Positions 22,479 through 37,900 of a DNA stretch of 64,000 bases are shown in pieces; position 1 is the stretch's first letter, and each line of letters opens with the position of its first letter. A program made the position numbers and the translations under genes. The notes beneath the pieces are model-generated. The model did not search any database and was not told where the DNA came from. It saw only the letters and a program-made list of their open reading frames with translations. Origin of the DNA: Anticarsia gemmatalis (taxonomy: Eukaryota > Arthropoda > Insecta > Lepidoptera > Erebidae); contig NC_134747.1 in assembly GCF_050436995.1 (NCBI RefSeq), positions 5,587,501 through 5,651,500 on the forward strand, given 5' to 3'.

Positions 22479-25400
22479 ATTATTCCAGGAAAAATATTTG
22501 ATACTCTTGTCTCATTGTGTGTGTATATCAATGCTGATCATACGCAATCAGATTCTAGGCAACAATTAATTCGATCATAAAGGTTGGCAAAAACAAATAT
22601 TTTTAAAGAAAATTATTTCTAACTTTTACGCATTTTTTAGCTATTAAAGCTGAATGACTAAACAATGTTCGTGTTAATAGTCTCTAACAAGTATTGCATT
22701 AAGTTAGGGTGTCAGTGGAAAGTGTAACGGTATTGTGCGAAGTATACGTCAATCAGTGGATGCGGGCTCACAATTAGAAACACGTGCCGTGATGGGAAAA
22801 CTCAATGCGAATACAAATAAATTCTCATATAAAACTATTTAAATATATCGCCGAGCATCCTAATAACGGTCTCAATGATAATTACGCAATTATACAGATA
22901 ATTTCTGAACAAAGCATATCTTTTCTGAATACTATTGAATAAATATGTTATGCTAGCTGTTATCAATGATCTTAATCATAATTGTCTCTACCAGATTTGT
23001 CTACTAAAAATAACTTTAATATAAAGCTGGGCTGGATCTACATGCTCTTAATGAAGTTTGTGAAATTTTAATAAGAATAAAATTGTCACAACCAGAAAAG
23101 AGCGCGTATGAAAAGTAGGCGGTATTTTTTAAAACTGCAAGGGTCATATAAAAACATCAAGTAAGTACCACCATTTAACATGCATTGTACATGGTGACAA
23201 GATGAATTTATTAGCACCAACTTAGCTTTCCTAGTTATACCTACTAACTTAATAAATACTCACACTGTAAAAACATTTGCAATTAAGTATATCTTTCAAG
23301 ATACTTCACACATTAACCAATTACAGCCTATAAATAGTTTAAGAATTAAGTCATTAGCGTTAACACTCATTATAACATTCGTATTAAAATAACTGGTTTC
23401 ACACATTTTTCCTCACGATCTTCGAATAAGTAGCACTCCATCTGTTTTGTGGCGGACCACCGTAGTTTTTGCGATTACCTCACACATCTGTTCAGTAATT
23501 ATTCTATTTTATTTTCTTTATTATGTCCGCACTCGTAAATTGCTAAATGAAAACATAACTATTGATGTACCGCGCCGTTTCACATACTTTGTTGCTGTCT
23601 AAAAGTCGTACGATAATTCATATAATTATTCATTTTATTGTAGCTTGTAAAATGTTTTTATGTTACAAATGATAGATGCTACTAACATTTCTCCGTTTCT
23701 TTTTATTTTTACCTGACTACGTATCTTTAAAGGTAGCCATTAACAATTACGCTACTTGCTTATATTGCACATGCGTATAAAACGTCGTGTCGTTGAACTG
23801 CCTATCATTGTTTTTGAATGTTTTGATGATAAAAGTTATATCTAATTTACACTACTCGCGTGACGCCACGAAGAACAGGAAATTTCATCTGCCATTACAG
23901 GCAAATATTGGCTCGATACAAAAGCGACTACGTATCCGACATTATGTTATTTGCAATAAACAACAACTGCCCCTATTTAATATATTATTAGAAGTCAAAA
24001 CTGATACATTTACAGCCAGTACATTGGTTGTAAATCTAAAATCACCAGCTGCTAGCTTAGCAAATAGCTGAAACAATAATTGCCAGCCATTTGCGGCTAA
24101 AGCGTTCTTGTTAAATTACATAAGGTGATATCAATAGGCGTTATCATCACATCAATTTACTCGGTCTAGTATCTGCTAATAAGTAGTCTATAAAATCTTG
24201 TGTTGAGTTCAAAGCACCCATGTGGACATCTGGCCGGTCTGTGCACTTAAACGCCAGAGTTATTGCGTAATAATCTAGGCAGGCAGATGCGCGAGCTGAT
24301 TGCTCAAGCTACGTATATTTAGCTAACAGGTGCTGTGCTATCACCACGTGGAGGTGCAGGGCTGTACTATATACTAGATCAAAACATTACCAATGATTCA
24401 ATATTTAATTGTTATTATAATACCCATAATCCTTTCAAGTTCTGAATAGGACTTAAAAATATGCCATTCAATCAACAAGCTATGTAGGTACCGGGAAATT
24501 TGCATACCAAGTTAAATCTATTATGCTAACACCATGTACTATTTGTGCTAACGTAAATTAACATCATCGAGAGAGAAAATCCTGCCGACCGTCTTTACAA
24601 AATGTTACCTCATTAAACATTATTAACTTCTTTTACTCGATTTAGAAACCACAAGACAAATACTACATAAACTATGAGTAGAACTAAACCACACCCCTGC
24701 GTAAATAATAATTGAGTACGTGGATTCAGTAGCGTGTTACATAGAATTAGTGTAAATTGTGTAATAAAGCTGTAGGTACATTAACATCATAACTATCACA
24801 TAGGTGTTTTATGAAGAGCATTATAAATATCACTATTTTATTGGCAGCCCTAAGAGGCCTAGGAGTCTCGGGAGTAAACAGGCTGAACCAGTTGTTGCGA
24901 TTTTATAGAGTGGCCATTACATAATGACTACCAACGTGATAATTACCCCTCTGTGTAAGGAGCTGTCATAAAAACTCCCCATGCGAGTTGTGTTTATAAA
25001 ACTGCTATTATCGGATTAATAATAACAAATACCACTTTGCATCTTAATAGCTACAAGTTCAAGCTTTTTCTTATTTGTTACTGCTTCGCGGAAAATTAGA
25101 AGTTTAGAGTTATAGACCGTAATCTTTTCTTCATCTTAATGCTCCTTCCTGTACAAAATATTTACTATTTAACCCATACAGTAATGAAGTAATAAATATA
25201 AAGCAATTAGATAATATGGTAATTTTTGCTCATGATTAACGTAGATAATCTATCACTCACGCACCCTGCTGCCTAAGAATAAATAGTTTTACATTAAAGC
25301 ACTGGTCGAAGTGATAAATCGATGTACGTACACGTGTCCAGTAAACACGACACACGCACGATACATGATTAGAAACAGATAATGTTGAATCACGCAGGTG

Positions 25401-26356
25401 GCTTTCCTCGTAGAAAAGTTTTTGCACAGATACATATAGGCAGCTGCTGTTGTGAAAATTGCGAGCCCCTATACCTTCTACCAGTCATAATCCAAGAATT
25501 AATAGCCGATTGCTAATGACAAAATGGAAATGCAAGCAAACGTTTGGTCAAACGCTCGCAATTACCTGTGGACGTTAGATTCAGGACATCGGTTGCAAAC
25601 GATACGGGCCCGGACACGTGCCCCCTGTCATATGGACATAACAAAATTATATACAAAACGTATTAATAATTTGCATGCCAATATACTCTATATATAAATA
25701 AATATCTACATGGGATATAAGGGTATTTTTTATTTGATATTTATCACCCACATATGATACCTACAGTTATCGGAAACTAATTAATTCGTTTTACATCCTC
25801 AGTTTAAAGATGCTTGCTGTAAGTTATTGATGTCTAATAAAAAGCATATCTAAGTTGGATGGACTAAACGATGTTTTCATAATACGTATTTGAGTCGTTC
25901 AAGTCAATCGCAGCAGACATCGATAAATAGAACAAATCGGTGTAAAGCATAGCGAAGCTTTTGTAAAGCGCACATGCGCGCTCTCAATATGGATGGAATA
26001 CCTCACAAAACGCTTTTCATTTCGTTTGAATCGCTCGCGCATTTTGTGTGCACACGCAAGATGAGTCAGACGGCCTTTTGACGAAAAAGTAATACAATAC
26101 AGAAGAGCAACTTCTCTGAAATGCTTCAATTTGGATTATTTTCTAATGTACTTTGATGGTTGTCCAAACCGTTTGCATGTATGTTTAAATTGTTTAACAG
26201 TATAATTTATTTATCAAGATAAATTTTATATGTATGGTTGTAGAATGCATAAAGTTAACCAGACAATGTGACGATTAACAAACTAAACAAAACCTTAGGC
26301 AGGTTGCATTTATAAATTAAAGCAACCGAGTATGATTTGTGTGTCTTTGCGCATTA

Positions 26357-26399
26357 AATATTTTGATGAAAATACTGAAAGTATTTTCATCAAAATATT
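26357..26399. repeat. Perfect foldback hairpin, 20-bp arms
   Basis: Arms at 26357-26376 and 26380-26399, beginning aatattttgatg, separated by three bases (gaa). Same style as the foldbacks at 14685, 41155 and 52783. Confidence 0.9.
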
Positions 26400-29300
26400 A
26401 ACACGGTAGGCACAAATCCCTGTACAAAACCCGCGATTCTTTGGCTTTGCGTAATTAGTAGCGGGGTGAGTTGTCTGCCAGGAATTCTTTTGATGGGAGA
26501 CAAACGGAGGAGGCTCCGAGCATCGTGCCGTACAATGGGATATCGTATATCGGCCACCTGCATGCGCGCGCCGCTTTCATACGATGCGCAAGCGCTGAAC
26601 GGTTTGCAGGGACCGATGCTGTACCAGATTGCGGAATTTTATTTACCTTTTTTTCACTAAGATATAAATGCAATAAGCGATCATTAAGGGGTTTACCGTC
26701 ATCATTGAGAGAATGGGAAATGGAAAAAAGAAAATGACCAATCTCTTCTTCTAAAAAATGGGTTAAAAGTTACACTCGCCACAGATGTAAATAATAGTAA
26801 TAAACTTCTTAAGTACTGCAAAACCTAAATCAATAGCCAAATCTTTTCTTGTGACGATGTTATTCCACAAACAATTTATTTGTTGTTCTAAAATCCGGTG
26901 TAACTGTATCACCGTGCAACCTTTTGTCCTTTCTTTCTTTCAAACCAAGAAGTCAATAATACAATAACAATTACCAAGTAGCTACCTCATTCGAACCCAA
27001 AAAGCCGTAAACAATAATTGTAATTTTACAACGCGGTCGTTACCAGCATTGTGGATTGACTCGTAAAATGGCAGATCTCACACGAAGATAGCCAATCACC
27101 CCCGTAGTCTCCTGCTGACTGCTGAGAACGTCACTATTATTTTATAAAGTCAACTTCTCGATATAAATTGGCATATCGATATTATCGGCCGGCTGTTGCG
27201 GTTAGTATGGGAAACGAGGGAAATTTTTGACGATTTACCTTAAGTACTGCAACTGAATGGTCGCCGTGACACGTGCTAACTTTTTGTATATGTTTTACAG
27301 CTGGTGCTTGGTTTTATAAACGAGTGTGGTCATTTGATTACATTACGTGATCATCCTATGTATTGTTTTACTGGTAATCAATAGGCAGCGATCGTAGAAG
27401 TTTCAAAAATAAAATACCTACTTACGTATACTTTAAGGTTTTAAGGACGACCTACTATGCCGCTTATAATTCGTTTAATTCTGCAACCTAACCAGATTAA
27501 GCGATAAATCCTTCTTTGCCATGAACTTATGAGTATACTATTTTAAAAAAGCGCTTTTCATAATAATTGCTTCCGCTTTCACAGTCTTCGAGGGGTAAAG
27601 TTCTGTAAAGGGGTAAGATCTGAAAACTTTTCCTAAGGTCAAAGCCTCCCTAAAGATTACTCATTGAACTGTAATATCTCTACCCAAAACTTAGAGAAAT
27701 CACAAAGTTATCTCGACTAAATAAGCTCATATCGTGCACAAAACTGTCAGTACCCTCGCCAAAACAACTCGTCATTATCAGTCTATCGTTGAAGTTAACC
27801 CCTAATCGAGTGATTGTGGGAAAGAGCAAAGACAATGGTGATTATATCACAGTTAATAGCGGCCCATCAAGTATCGGAGGGGTGCGTGTAGACCTGTTAT
27901 CTGTCAGGATTAACCCGAGTTAAGCTGGGAATGATTCTGATATAAAATGTCTTCGTCGATTTGTCTGCAACTGTCCTTAGACATGAAATGAAACTATCAT
28001 AGACTTATTTAGTAGGTAATTTTTTACTATAGACGCTCCGAAGGACAAACTAATAACTAATAAGCAAGATTTATCTTTGCGCCTTGTTTATGCTTTACTG
28101 TAATCCTTTTGCACTATCATTTCTCCTATGCCAGTGCAAAATAAGAAACGAATCTCTGAAAAAAAAACGTTGCTTATCTTGCAACTAAACTGGTTTCCCC
28201 AAATAGATAATTCCGTATAAGTAAATCCCATGATTCCACGTCAATTTAATGTAGACTATATTTTCAATAGTTTTCCTGGTACCTAATGACTGTAATTTTT
28301 AACTACGCTCACTGGGGTTTACCGGCGCGTTCTGAAAAATCGATATTTATTATCGAGTTAAAGCGTTGAGACAGTGACATAAGGAAACCCACATTGTCAT
28401 GAGTAGACACGATAACAGCGAACGGTAAAGTGTAATATCCCGATTACACGGGTACGTGGAGTTCACCTGTAAATATAAAAACATATTTAGATAATAAGCG
28501 GTGTTTTCCAATCAATGCATAAATTTCTAAACCTAAGAAAACAAAAATGACAAGATCGTTTTGCACCTTCTATTTTCTTGTACAAAAGTAAGCAAGAGAT
28601 ATTGTGGTTTTGTAAACTGTTAGCAAAGTTCACTCAATATGAACAGATATTGATATACCAGTTTAAAGGACTGTTGCGAGCACAAGTAAAATAATCAAAA
28701 TTGTAATACACATCACAATAAGATCTCTTTAACCATATCAAAACGTAAAAAGCAATCAAAGCACAATAAAGAAATACAAACCTTAAGTTTGAACTACGAG
28801 CGATGATATTGGCATATCAAAGTCTATAGCATTTTATAGAGGGGAGAAAAGCATTGTGTTAATATCACAATATGGTGCTGTCAGTTAATTGGAATAGATT
28901 ATGGGAATGAGGGAAGAAGCACCGTAGAGTGGTCCCGGGGGATGTACTGCGGATGGACTTTTTATATTTTTTTATCAAGTCATCGAGTGACAATGGAGAA
29001 TAGACGGATTATCACAATATTTGGTAGCGGTCGTGTGTCTGCCCTGAAAATTGACACCAATGCGGTTGTACCACAATAGGAAGTGGTACGAAATACGCTT
29101 AATCATGTTTAGCAAACTATTTAAGCAGATAATTATTGTGTTGTGGCCTACTGCTAATATTTAAATAATACAATGCAAACATAAATACACATGAAATTTT
29201 GACGACTCAGTAATAATCGAAGTCGCAATATATAAAATACATTAAAAGTGCTTGTATTTACTAAGGAACAGTAAAAAGTACGAACGCTACCTTACTCGCA

Positions 29301-29545
29301 ACATACCTTTCTTATATTATGCATAGGTATGACTAACAATGCAATTGATTATCTGAATACTTACATATTTTTCTAATTTAATTATCAGCTTAAGTAGCTA
29401 TAAGAAACCAGCTGCATCAAATACCACGTCACGCCTTCGCCATTGACCTTCCCCAAGCTCTATTGAATTAGTCCCAATTATAACTGAATTACGTACATAT
29501 CGGATGGCTAGTGGAACGTTGGACGTGACCCAGTGAGAGGCCCGC

Positions 29546-29675
29546 ATGTCTGAGACGAAGCCAGACGGCGGGGCACCGAGTACTCCGACTGACTCACAAG
29601 ATGACCATACTCGAGATCAACTCTTAAACGATCCCGTCTCGAGAGCTGTGATTCACTGTGAGAGATACTATCAAT
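29546..29675 (+). CDS. Candidate isolated 5' coding exon (43 residues), unsupported elsewhere
   Basis: From an ATG in good context (cgcatgtct) a frame reads MSETKPDGGAPSTPTDSQDD and continues hydrophilic to about residue 43 (HCERYYQ). A possible donor gtatga follows at 29676. The start resembles a disordered protein N-terminus. After the donor the translation turns hydrophobic and AT-driven, as intron would. I found no partner exon and do not recognise the sequence. It could be the first exon of an unknown gene in the desert, an old pseudogene exon, or chance. Confidence 0.25.
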
Positions 29676-31717
29676 GTATGATGGGATGTTTAGTCTTGGT
29701 TGTGATGATTTCCGGCTATGAAAACAAATTTATATTAATTTTGTATATCAATGCAACTTTTTGGTATTTCTAAAGTTGCAAACGCGTTGATGTCGTTTTC
29801 ACGCCGAAAAGGCGAAACTAATTTTATCTTGATTTCAACATTTATTGTGCTGTATACTTGTAACTTTACTTCTCCAAATGATAAAAAACGAAATCTGAGA
29901 ACTTTATTTGCCCTAATAAACCGAAAAAATCTCACAATAAAAGAATCACAGTAGCCGAATTAAAGCGTGAAACCATACATCGTTGTCGGTCGACATTTTT
30001 ATGGATAAAAAGCAAATAAAAGATGTAACAAAACTAACAAAGCTTTGAAGATGCGCAATAAATGTGCAATAATGTGCAGTTCTTGTGCGCGCGCCACTGG
30101 AGCTGTGTGATGAGCGTGTCGGGCGTGACAATAGAGTCACCGGCGCGTGCGCACCCGGAGCACACCTTGTTGCGCGAGCCTCGTACAACCCCGGAATACG
30201 ATACTGGGTGACGTGCGCTGTTTGTCAATGAGATCTTTTTAAATAAATGTTTAAAGAAAGAAATATTTTAAATAATAAATAAGGCTTGTTTTATAATCCG
30301 ACACACATAAACGCAAGCGTAGTGTGCTACATTAAATACTTATTTTAAACTTTTACTTTTAGACAATCGAGTCGTCTTCTCGAATAAGTATAAAAAGATG
30401 TAAGCTCCCAATATTAAACTGCAAACTACAAAACCACATTAATACCTAGTTTTATTCAATCTTCTACTTTCTCCGACTCTTAACCTCCTTTATCGCAAAA
30501 TCCGATCGCCGAACAAGCTAAAAATATAAGCTCCCACAATCTATTGTTGCAAGGTCCGAAAAAAACAAGCTTATCGAACAAATAATAACACCCAACAGAA
30601 ATATTGAATGCAGATCTTGAGCGGTCCATTGTAGCTATTTCCTTTCATATTTGATTTGTTGCTACAAATAGCGGACATGAAAAGCGTTTAAAGTACTTAA
30701 TGTCCAGTAATTGGCGATCAATGAGGATCAGTGGGCACATTGTGCTAAAGTATCGAATGGCTCCACTTCCCATTGTCCGAGCGCGGATAAAAAATACTAA
30801 TAAAAAATATTACTAAGCCAAATAAGTACCCGTCATGGGTCAGCCGTCAATGGCGAGCTGTCGGTTTTGTTACTGATTTGGGATAGATTAAAATAATAAT
30901 ATTATAAAGGACTAAAAAATCATTGTTTGAACAGAAGCGTTTTGGTGTATCGACGATTTTTTTTCCGATTTTATAACATAAACAAGCTGGTCACGTAAAA
31001 TGACCGCAAGCATAGCTTAATAGCTTGTAAACAAAATGCATGTCTCATAAAACAGAAAACAAGGTGTTCCTAACGGACTTTACTATACATTTCAAATTCA
31101 AACATAAGAACAAGCGCAATCACCGGGCGGGTCCCACGCACTCTGAATAAGAAATATGAGCTGAACGGATACTACTATTATCAAAACATTATTACAACAC
31201 TCGAACTCACCCCACCAGTGTAAAAATTTAACAACAATTGCCTTTAATATTCGCTCGTCTGTACCGACCCTTGCTGGTTTAAAAAAAATCTGTCAATCTG
31301 CAGTAGATCAATCATGGTTGGTGAATAGTCGAGGGGGTGAGAGACACGCTTCTAGACCGCAATAATCAAGGCACCTCCGCAGATAATAAAGCCGGCTCTA
31401 TATTTACGTAAACGCATCGATTTGATGTCCAATATTGTGCTCGGGCGCATCCGACATCGGTTTCTTTTTGTGCGGTCCCTTTTCACTCCTCTGTGGGAGT
31501 TACACTTGAGTGACGTTTTGCAAACACTATACAAATGTCAAGTAGGCGTTTTGATATTTGCTTTTCAGTAACAATGGGATAATCGTCAAAGATATCTATT
31601 GAGGCTTGGCTTTCAAAAGTTATAGCCTAAAGTGGATCCAGTATTTGACCTTCTTTAGCTATATGAACGGCAGAAAAAATGAAAAACAATAATACTTCTC
31701 AATAATATACTAATAAA

Positions 31718-31782
31718 TACATGTTGTTATTGTAATATATACATGTTGTTATTGTATAAACACTTTACAATAACAACATGTA
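31718..31782. repeat. Three copies of a 17-mer, two direct and one inverted
   Basis: tacatgttgttattgta occurs at 31718-31734 and 31740-31756, and its reverse complement at 31766-31782. Either direct copy can pair with the inverted one, giving two alternative hairpins. Confidence 0.9.
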
Positions 31783-31819
31783 ATTTCCTTTAAGAGCGCG
31801 TCCAAGTTGAACCCGAGTG

Positions 31820-31960
31820 AAATGGACCTAGTACAAGACAAGGCACTTTGGGCGGCGATGCGGCCGGGCGCGTCCACGTGCGCGCTCGTTCACGGAGGTA
31901 GCACGCACCGGCGCGCCCACGTGCCCACGCGCGCCGCACGCGCATCACAGGTACCACTGT
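31820..31960. promoter_or_regulatory. GC-rich island with two CACGTG E-boxes
   Basis: A compact CpG-rich island between AT-rich flanks. It contains CACGTG at 31875-31880 and 31918-31923 plus several other cacg repeats. A 48-codon frame from ATG 31822 crosses it, with a cacag|gtacca donor-like site at 31950, but its Arg/Ala/His-rich product looks composition-driven. A regulatory island or a non-coding first exon is more likely than protein. Confidence 0.35.
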
Positions 31961-34900
31961 GCACCTAACTTACGACGCGTGCCAAGATAACGAACTCCAG
32001 ACGAACAGGTAGGCTTGCCGATATGCTCTTTACCAACTTAATTAGGAACCTAGTATGTTGTAAATATAGTGGGAAAAGAATGTTATAAGACTTATAAGTG
32101 AATCATCATGTGCTTTCCCTCAGATGTATAGTCAACCTTTACAATATAATGTCGCATTGTTTACTGATGTTTCAAGTCTTTTGCTAAAATCGTAGACCAT
32201 AATCATTACATTAATAGCTAGAAACTGTTTTTAATTTAGCTTTTTCGCATGCTTCTGTTAATATGAAAAAGCTGTTTGGTTTTTTTTTATCTACTCCCTA
32301 GCTATAAAGCTAAATATTTATTTCTAAATATAATCGTATACGTTAAACCGCTGTACAAAATACCCTATAATGAGTGTTTACGATGCGCAGGGTTAAATCT
32401 GCACTTCGCACCGGTAATCGCGATGTCAGCCATGCACTTTATCACCGACTCGAATCGCAACCCCTGCGACAACGCCGTCTTATTGATGATCTGTCAATAG
32501 AAATCAATGGCTTTTTTGTTACGAGAGTTAAGGGTTGAAAATTAAACGTTTCTAAATGCTACCAGCTACGAGTATTTTAATGGACTTAGCAAATAAAGTC
32601 GAGAATGTGTTTAACTTAACACATGCAAAAAATATAAGAACAGCAGCACATTTAAATGCTACTAAATCAAGATTTATTAATTTAAATATCTAATACACTG
32701 ATGTAAAAGCTATAAATAATAAGTAAACGTTAGTTAAAACCGCATTATATTTCACCATTTCGTTTATTGTAAACAAATAGTCAACAACCGCGCGTGAATA
32801 CTCTAACAATAGCGGTAGCTAGGCGCGTGTCGTCCGATCTATTGACACCACCAGCTAAATGGACACACAATAGCATTTGCTTGTTTCCGCATTAAACTGA
32901 CCACAGGGGAGCTTGATTGATCATTGAATATGAAGAATACACCTTTAATTTTTACCAAATCCGGAAATATACTTCCCCATTCGATGCTTTTTACCAACAA
33001 AAGATTATAACCGATATTGTTGTCGCGTGTGGAGATAAATATACGAATGTAATTTACAGATGCATAGTAAAATATGATACGGCAGCAATAACCGTACATC
33101 TCGAAAGTACAAATATTGTTCTAATAACAATAAACATAAAGTATTGGCGGCGAGTGCGTGCGCGCAACCCTTTCCCACCGCTCTAATTTTACTAATGCGA
33201 TCCACTAACAGAGGGGTCAATAAGTATTAGGTTAAATAAATGCATTAAAACGGTGGTTTAACCTTTAAATGTACAAATTACAAATGGATCACATTTCTTT
33301 TTTTGTTGTCAGTTTAATGAAATTGAAGAACCAAATAAACTTTGTACTTATGTTAATGTCATTGAGGGTGTATAACGGAGCTATTATGAGATTTAAGTTA
33401 ATTCTGAATATGTTTTGTTTGTTCATTCAGAGTTATAAATAAATTGAATTGCAGACATTTGTGAAGATAAGTTAAAAATTAATGAAACTTAAATGCCGTC
33501 AAACTTATTTACAAATTAAACGAGCACGCGCCGAAAAATCTTTTCAGTGACATTATCCCACAATGATTCAAAAATCCGTTCACATGGTGTCCTGTCACAA
33601 TCGTAGCTAATTGCGCATAATGAGTGGAGCAACAAACGCAATATGTTTTTTGCTATTATTTATGTGTCGCGAACGCCCCGGCGATCTGTCTGCCCACCCC
33701 AACACAGTCGCGGGATGAAATAAAATTTAATGGTCCGTCGGGTACGTTTTGTGCTAAACGTTCAATGCTATGTGAAATATCGGATTTCCGGCGGTTTTAA
33801 ATTGTATTAAATGGTTCTTTATTATCTCTTGGGATACAGCTACCGTGGTTGCAGTACTTACGTACAGCTTACTCTACGGATGAGATGGAAATATTAATTT
33901 TATCAAAATGAAATCTATATATGTATGCTCATTGCTTATATTTACTACCTAAAAGATAATTATAAATAATTATGAAAATCAGTTTTAAAAGTGTGAGATT
34001 TTTTTCTTTCAAGATTATAATGAGGCCTATTAAACCAAATGACTACTTCGCTAAGACTTTATTTTAAAACGAAGAAATATTTTCTATATTTCAACAAAAT
34101 AATTTGCATTAAATTAATTGAACAGAAATTCTAAAATGAATCATCCACACCAAAATCATATCTCCCAGAGTTTCCCACGGGCGGTCGCAACTGAACATCA
34201 ATTAATTAAAGCCACCAATCAAGGTGCGTTCCCACGTTATGATATCTAGAAATCACGCAACATCTTTATTCGTTTATTAGATTATTCCCCCTCGCACCCC
34301 ATCGATAACCCATTGTTTTTGGGGCGAGCGTGAAATGGGCCGACCGGTAAAACCGTAATTACTTTCGTAATATTGCTACTCGTCAAAATTAGGGTGTTAC
34401 AATAGTAATTTATTTAATAAGTCGACACGATAGCGATGCACTAAATTCTTCCAATAATATTCATGAATTCATTAAAATAATTATTTCTCATCCTCATTCC
34501 TTCCAAAAATTACTCTCTACCCAAAAACCCTTGAAGTGCATAACACAGAATTCCTACAATAAATATCAATTTTATGGTATAATCTAACAATACTAACAAT
34601 GCCTAAGCCTCAGAGCAATTAGTATAATATCACCATATATCAATCTGGTCTATAGAAACGCTCGCATAATTATGCGGAAACGTCGCAACATGCCCATGTT
34701 TATGCAAAATAAGAACTTTTTGAAAATTCAAATGAATTTACAAATTGGTCGGGGTTGCGAATACAATACAGATAATGTCACACATTTTGCAAATGACATA
34801 CCCCTAAGATCTTTACTTTGAAGGGCAAATCAAAATCACTTTATTCACACTTCAGTTTAAATTAGAACCGGAAATAAAATAAGCTATTATTTCAAAAACT

Positions 34901-37900
34901 AATGTTAATATCCTTGATAAAAATTAATGTGTCTAATGTCTATCTAGTTCCTCAATATAAATCGATGTAATAATGTTCTTTTTCATAGTTTTCATATTAA
35001 TTGACACGCATTTTGTATTTTTTACTGTTTCCTTATAATGTAGGTAACGGAAATTAAATAATATTAGTATTAAAGGATAAGTATAGTAGGTAAACTATAG
35101 AATACTATAGATGCGATGTACAAGTTCGATGCAACAGCAGTCTAGTCGCGTGCTGCATGTTAAAAAGCAGCCTTACTATCAGCGAGGAGGGCGTCGAGGC
35201 GGCACCGGGACCGGCGCACGCGCACCCGCATCGCGCACCACCAGATAACGGACGAACATAAATTACTACCAGCCTACTACACACCTACACCCTTTCACAA
35301 CAAAACTAACTTTTCACCTTGTCTCTTTATCAATATACAACTAAATTGTGACTTTATTTGACACCTTTCGATATTATCTCAACGATTCAGGTAATTTAGT
35401 TTTTTAAAGGTAATTAAGTAATTAGCACTCGCAAACGATTATAATAGATTGCGAAAACCTTGCGAATGTTTCCGCCTCGAAGTAACGCCTACCTATTAGT
35501 ACAATTTCATTGGCTCAAGCGCAGTTACTTAAAACAATACGGAATACCTGTAAAGGATATTATCGAAAATAACACGCGAATGCTAATTTCATGTATGTTT
35601 AAATTGCTTTATTTTCAGTTAACTACTTATTTTATACACCTATGTAAAATAATTATTGCGTAAACTAAACTGAACTCAGAAATATGACCACACGCTCCCA
35701 TGACGATGACTCAATACATAATCCAATCGACATTCACAAATTCAAGACAAAAACCGCACACCGGGCAAAGCTGCGACTTAACAAAGTCAAACGCATTGCG
35801 CATTTTTCGCTCGCATTAGTTACACTTCATACAATCGTCACAGAGGTCAATCATAAACGTTTGTTGCCATGACAGTTGTAGAATCGCGGGGGCGTGTATT
35901 TGTTCAGACTTCAAAATAGTTATTTGATTAACTCTCTTTCATGTCTGTGTTCGGTACGCGATTGTCTGCGGATTTTGTTTAATTTGATCCTTTGTTTGAT
36001 CGCCGCTTGTGTGGAAAGGCTTATGGGATGGGGAGTGTAGGGCACAATGCAGATATGGAGATCCGTTTATCGGTAAAGGGTTATCTCTGATGTCAGTAAC
36101 AGCTACGTGTAGTTGATCTGACGGGTTAGATCGAGACTGGACAATGGGCATATCTATAGATTGATTCTTGTTTTCATTATACAATATCTATGTCAAACAT
36201 CCCTCTAAGTAATGATATTTAGGATTATCCTTTTCTAAACCTGTAGAAAGATTAAGAGCTTTACGTCGGTAAAAAACCAAGTACAGTTAAAAAGTGTATA
36301 TTCTCTATACTATACTGAAAGAAGCGCTCTATTTTTTTGTTGTCAATTAAGCGCAAACTGCAGCAGTAAACTTTCCTCAATTCCTTTGTTTCATTCGTTT
36401 CGGAAAACTCCTTGTTGGCTGAAAACTCGTGTGAAAATGTATCGCGGCGGCACATGTCGCTTTGATCGGGTGTTGACTGAAGCTGCGCTCGCTCGGCGCT
36501 AATTCCGTGTTTGCACACAACTCGCCTCCCCAGCACGATACGAGCTGGCAAATAAGCACATACAACTCTAGCGAGTATTACTTACTTTATTCTGTCGGGA
36601 AAATACGAACGATGTGATCCCGAATGTATTTTAACTACATACAATGCGAGTCTATTTGGCTTATTTTTCGACATACAAAAAAGACCTTTAGACTGTTTGA
36701 TAAAAACTCTGCACATTAGAGTCTGATTTGTTGCTACAGGGTATATTACAAAAACCTAAACTTTAATCAATCGCATCTTTTACAGGTTGTCGAGTCACCA
36801 AAGCATCGGATTGGAGTTCCAGAAATAAAATTCATGTCCATTAAAAATTATGTTTATTATTGTTAGTAACCATGGTCTTTGATTGTAACAACAAAAGAAA
36901 CCAATTTAAAGTGTGTCGGTTCATTAAATATTATATTGCTAGAAATAAACTGTCTTCTAATTCTCCAAACTCCCAAATTACTTACCAGAGGGTACGTACC
37001 TATCTAGGATAGAACTGTCTGTCGAAACTTGCCAAGATAAGCATCCCTCGCAAAGTTAAATCGCTAAATAGCCCAGTAGCGAGCACGAACTCACCGACGA
37101 GTTGCCGGCGGCCACAAGTCAAGTCAACTTTACATTTCACAACTACTTCATTACTAGTCCGAATGTTCCGATACAAGTTCTAACTTTGTACTGCGTTATA
37201 CATCTTTGTACTTACTAAAATATATAAAAAATTAGACTGAAAAGACTTTTCAGGGCCCAGTCATAAGTAATGACGATTATTGCACATTTTCGGTTTAAAA
37301 AAGTAGTTGAATATTCTTTATCTTAGGTTCATTTGGTCGAGACTATAATTCATGACTAAAAAATATTGTAAACTTTAGAAGTTTTGCCTTTTAATACACA
37401 AAATTAGAGTTTTGTGAAAAAAATCTAACGTTCGGCCTTTAATGCCTGTTTCAAAAAGCAACATGAACAAATCTTTTTTTGCTTTTCAGCCAATATACTG
37501 AGATGCACTTGTTCTATTACCAAATAACAAGCTTCTTATAGAGCGGAACTGGATCCAATTTCGCGAATTGGTCACTTCCTTAGGGCAGTCGTGGGGGAAG
37601 CAAATTGTTGGCAGACATTAGCCGTTCATGGGCGTCAATTGGCAACAGAGGCGACAACTGCGGGAATAAGTGCACCAATCAAAACATGGTACCAATACAC
37701 GAATCACTTTTAAAAAGGAAGAAGCCATGTTCGATCATCTATAGCAACAACTTATAAACTTAACAAAAAGTGATTCGGAATCACATAAAGTCAGCTAGCA
37801 AACAGACTTAAACAGGAGCTTAACGCTGAACCAATACCTTTGCTTATCACTATAATCTACTTAAACCAAACTTTGGGAGCCGTCGAAGGTACGCCAGACC

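Noticed and set aside
26455..26737. Overlapping open frames on both strands
   Set aside because: Frames open on both strands over the same GC-richer patch, with no protein family resemblance and no good splice partners; more likely non-coding.
35939..36184. 81-codon minus-strand frame
   Set aside because: Polar but unmatched to any family and without splice or poly(A) context; too weak to call.
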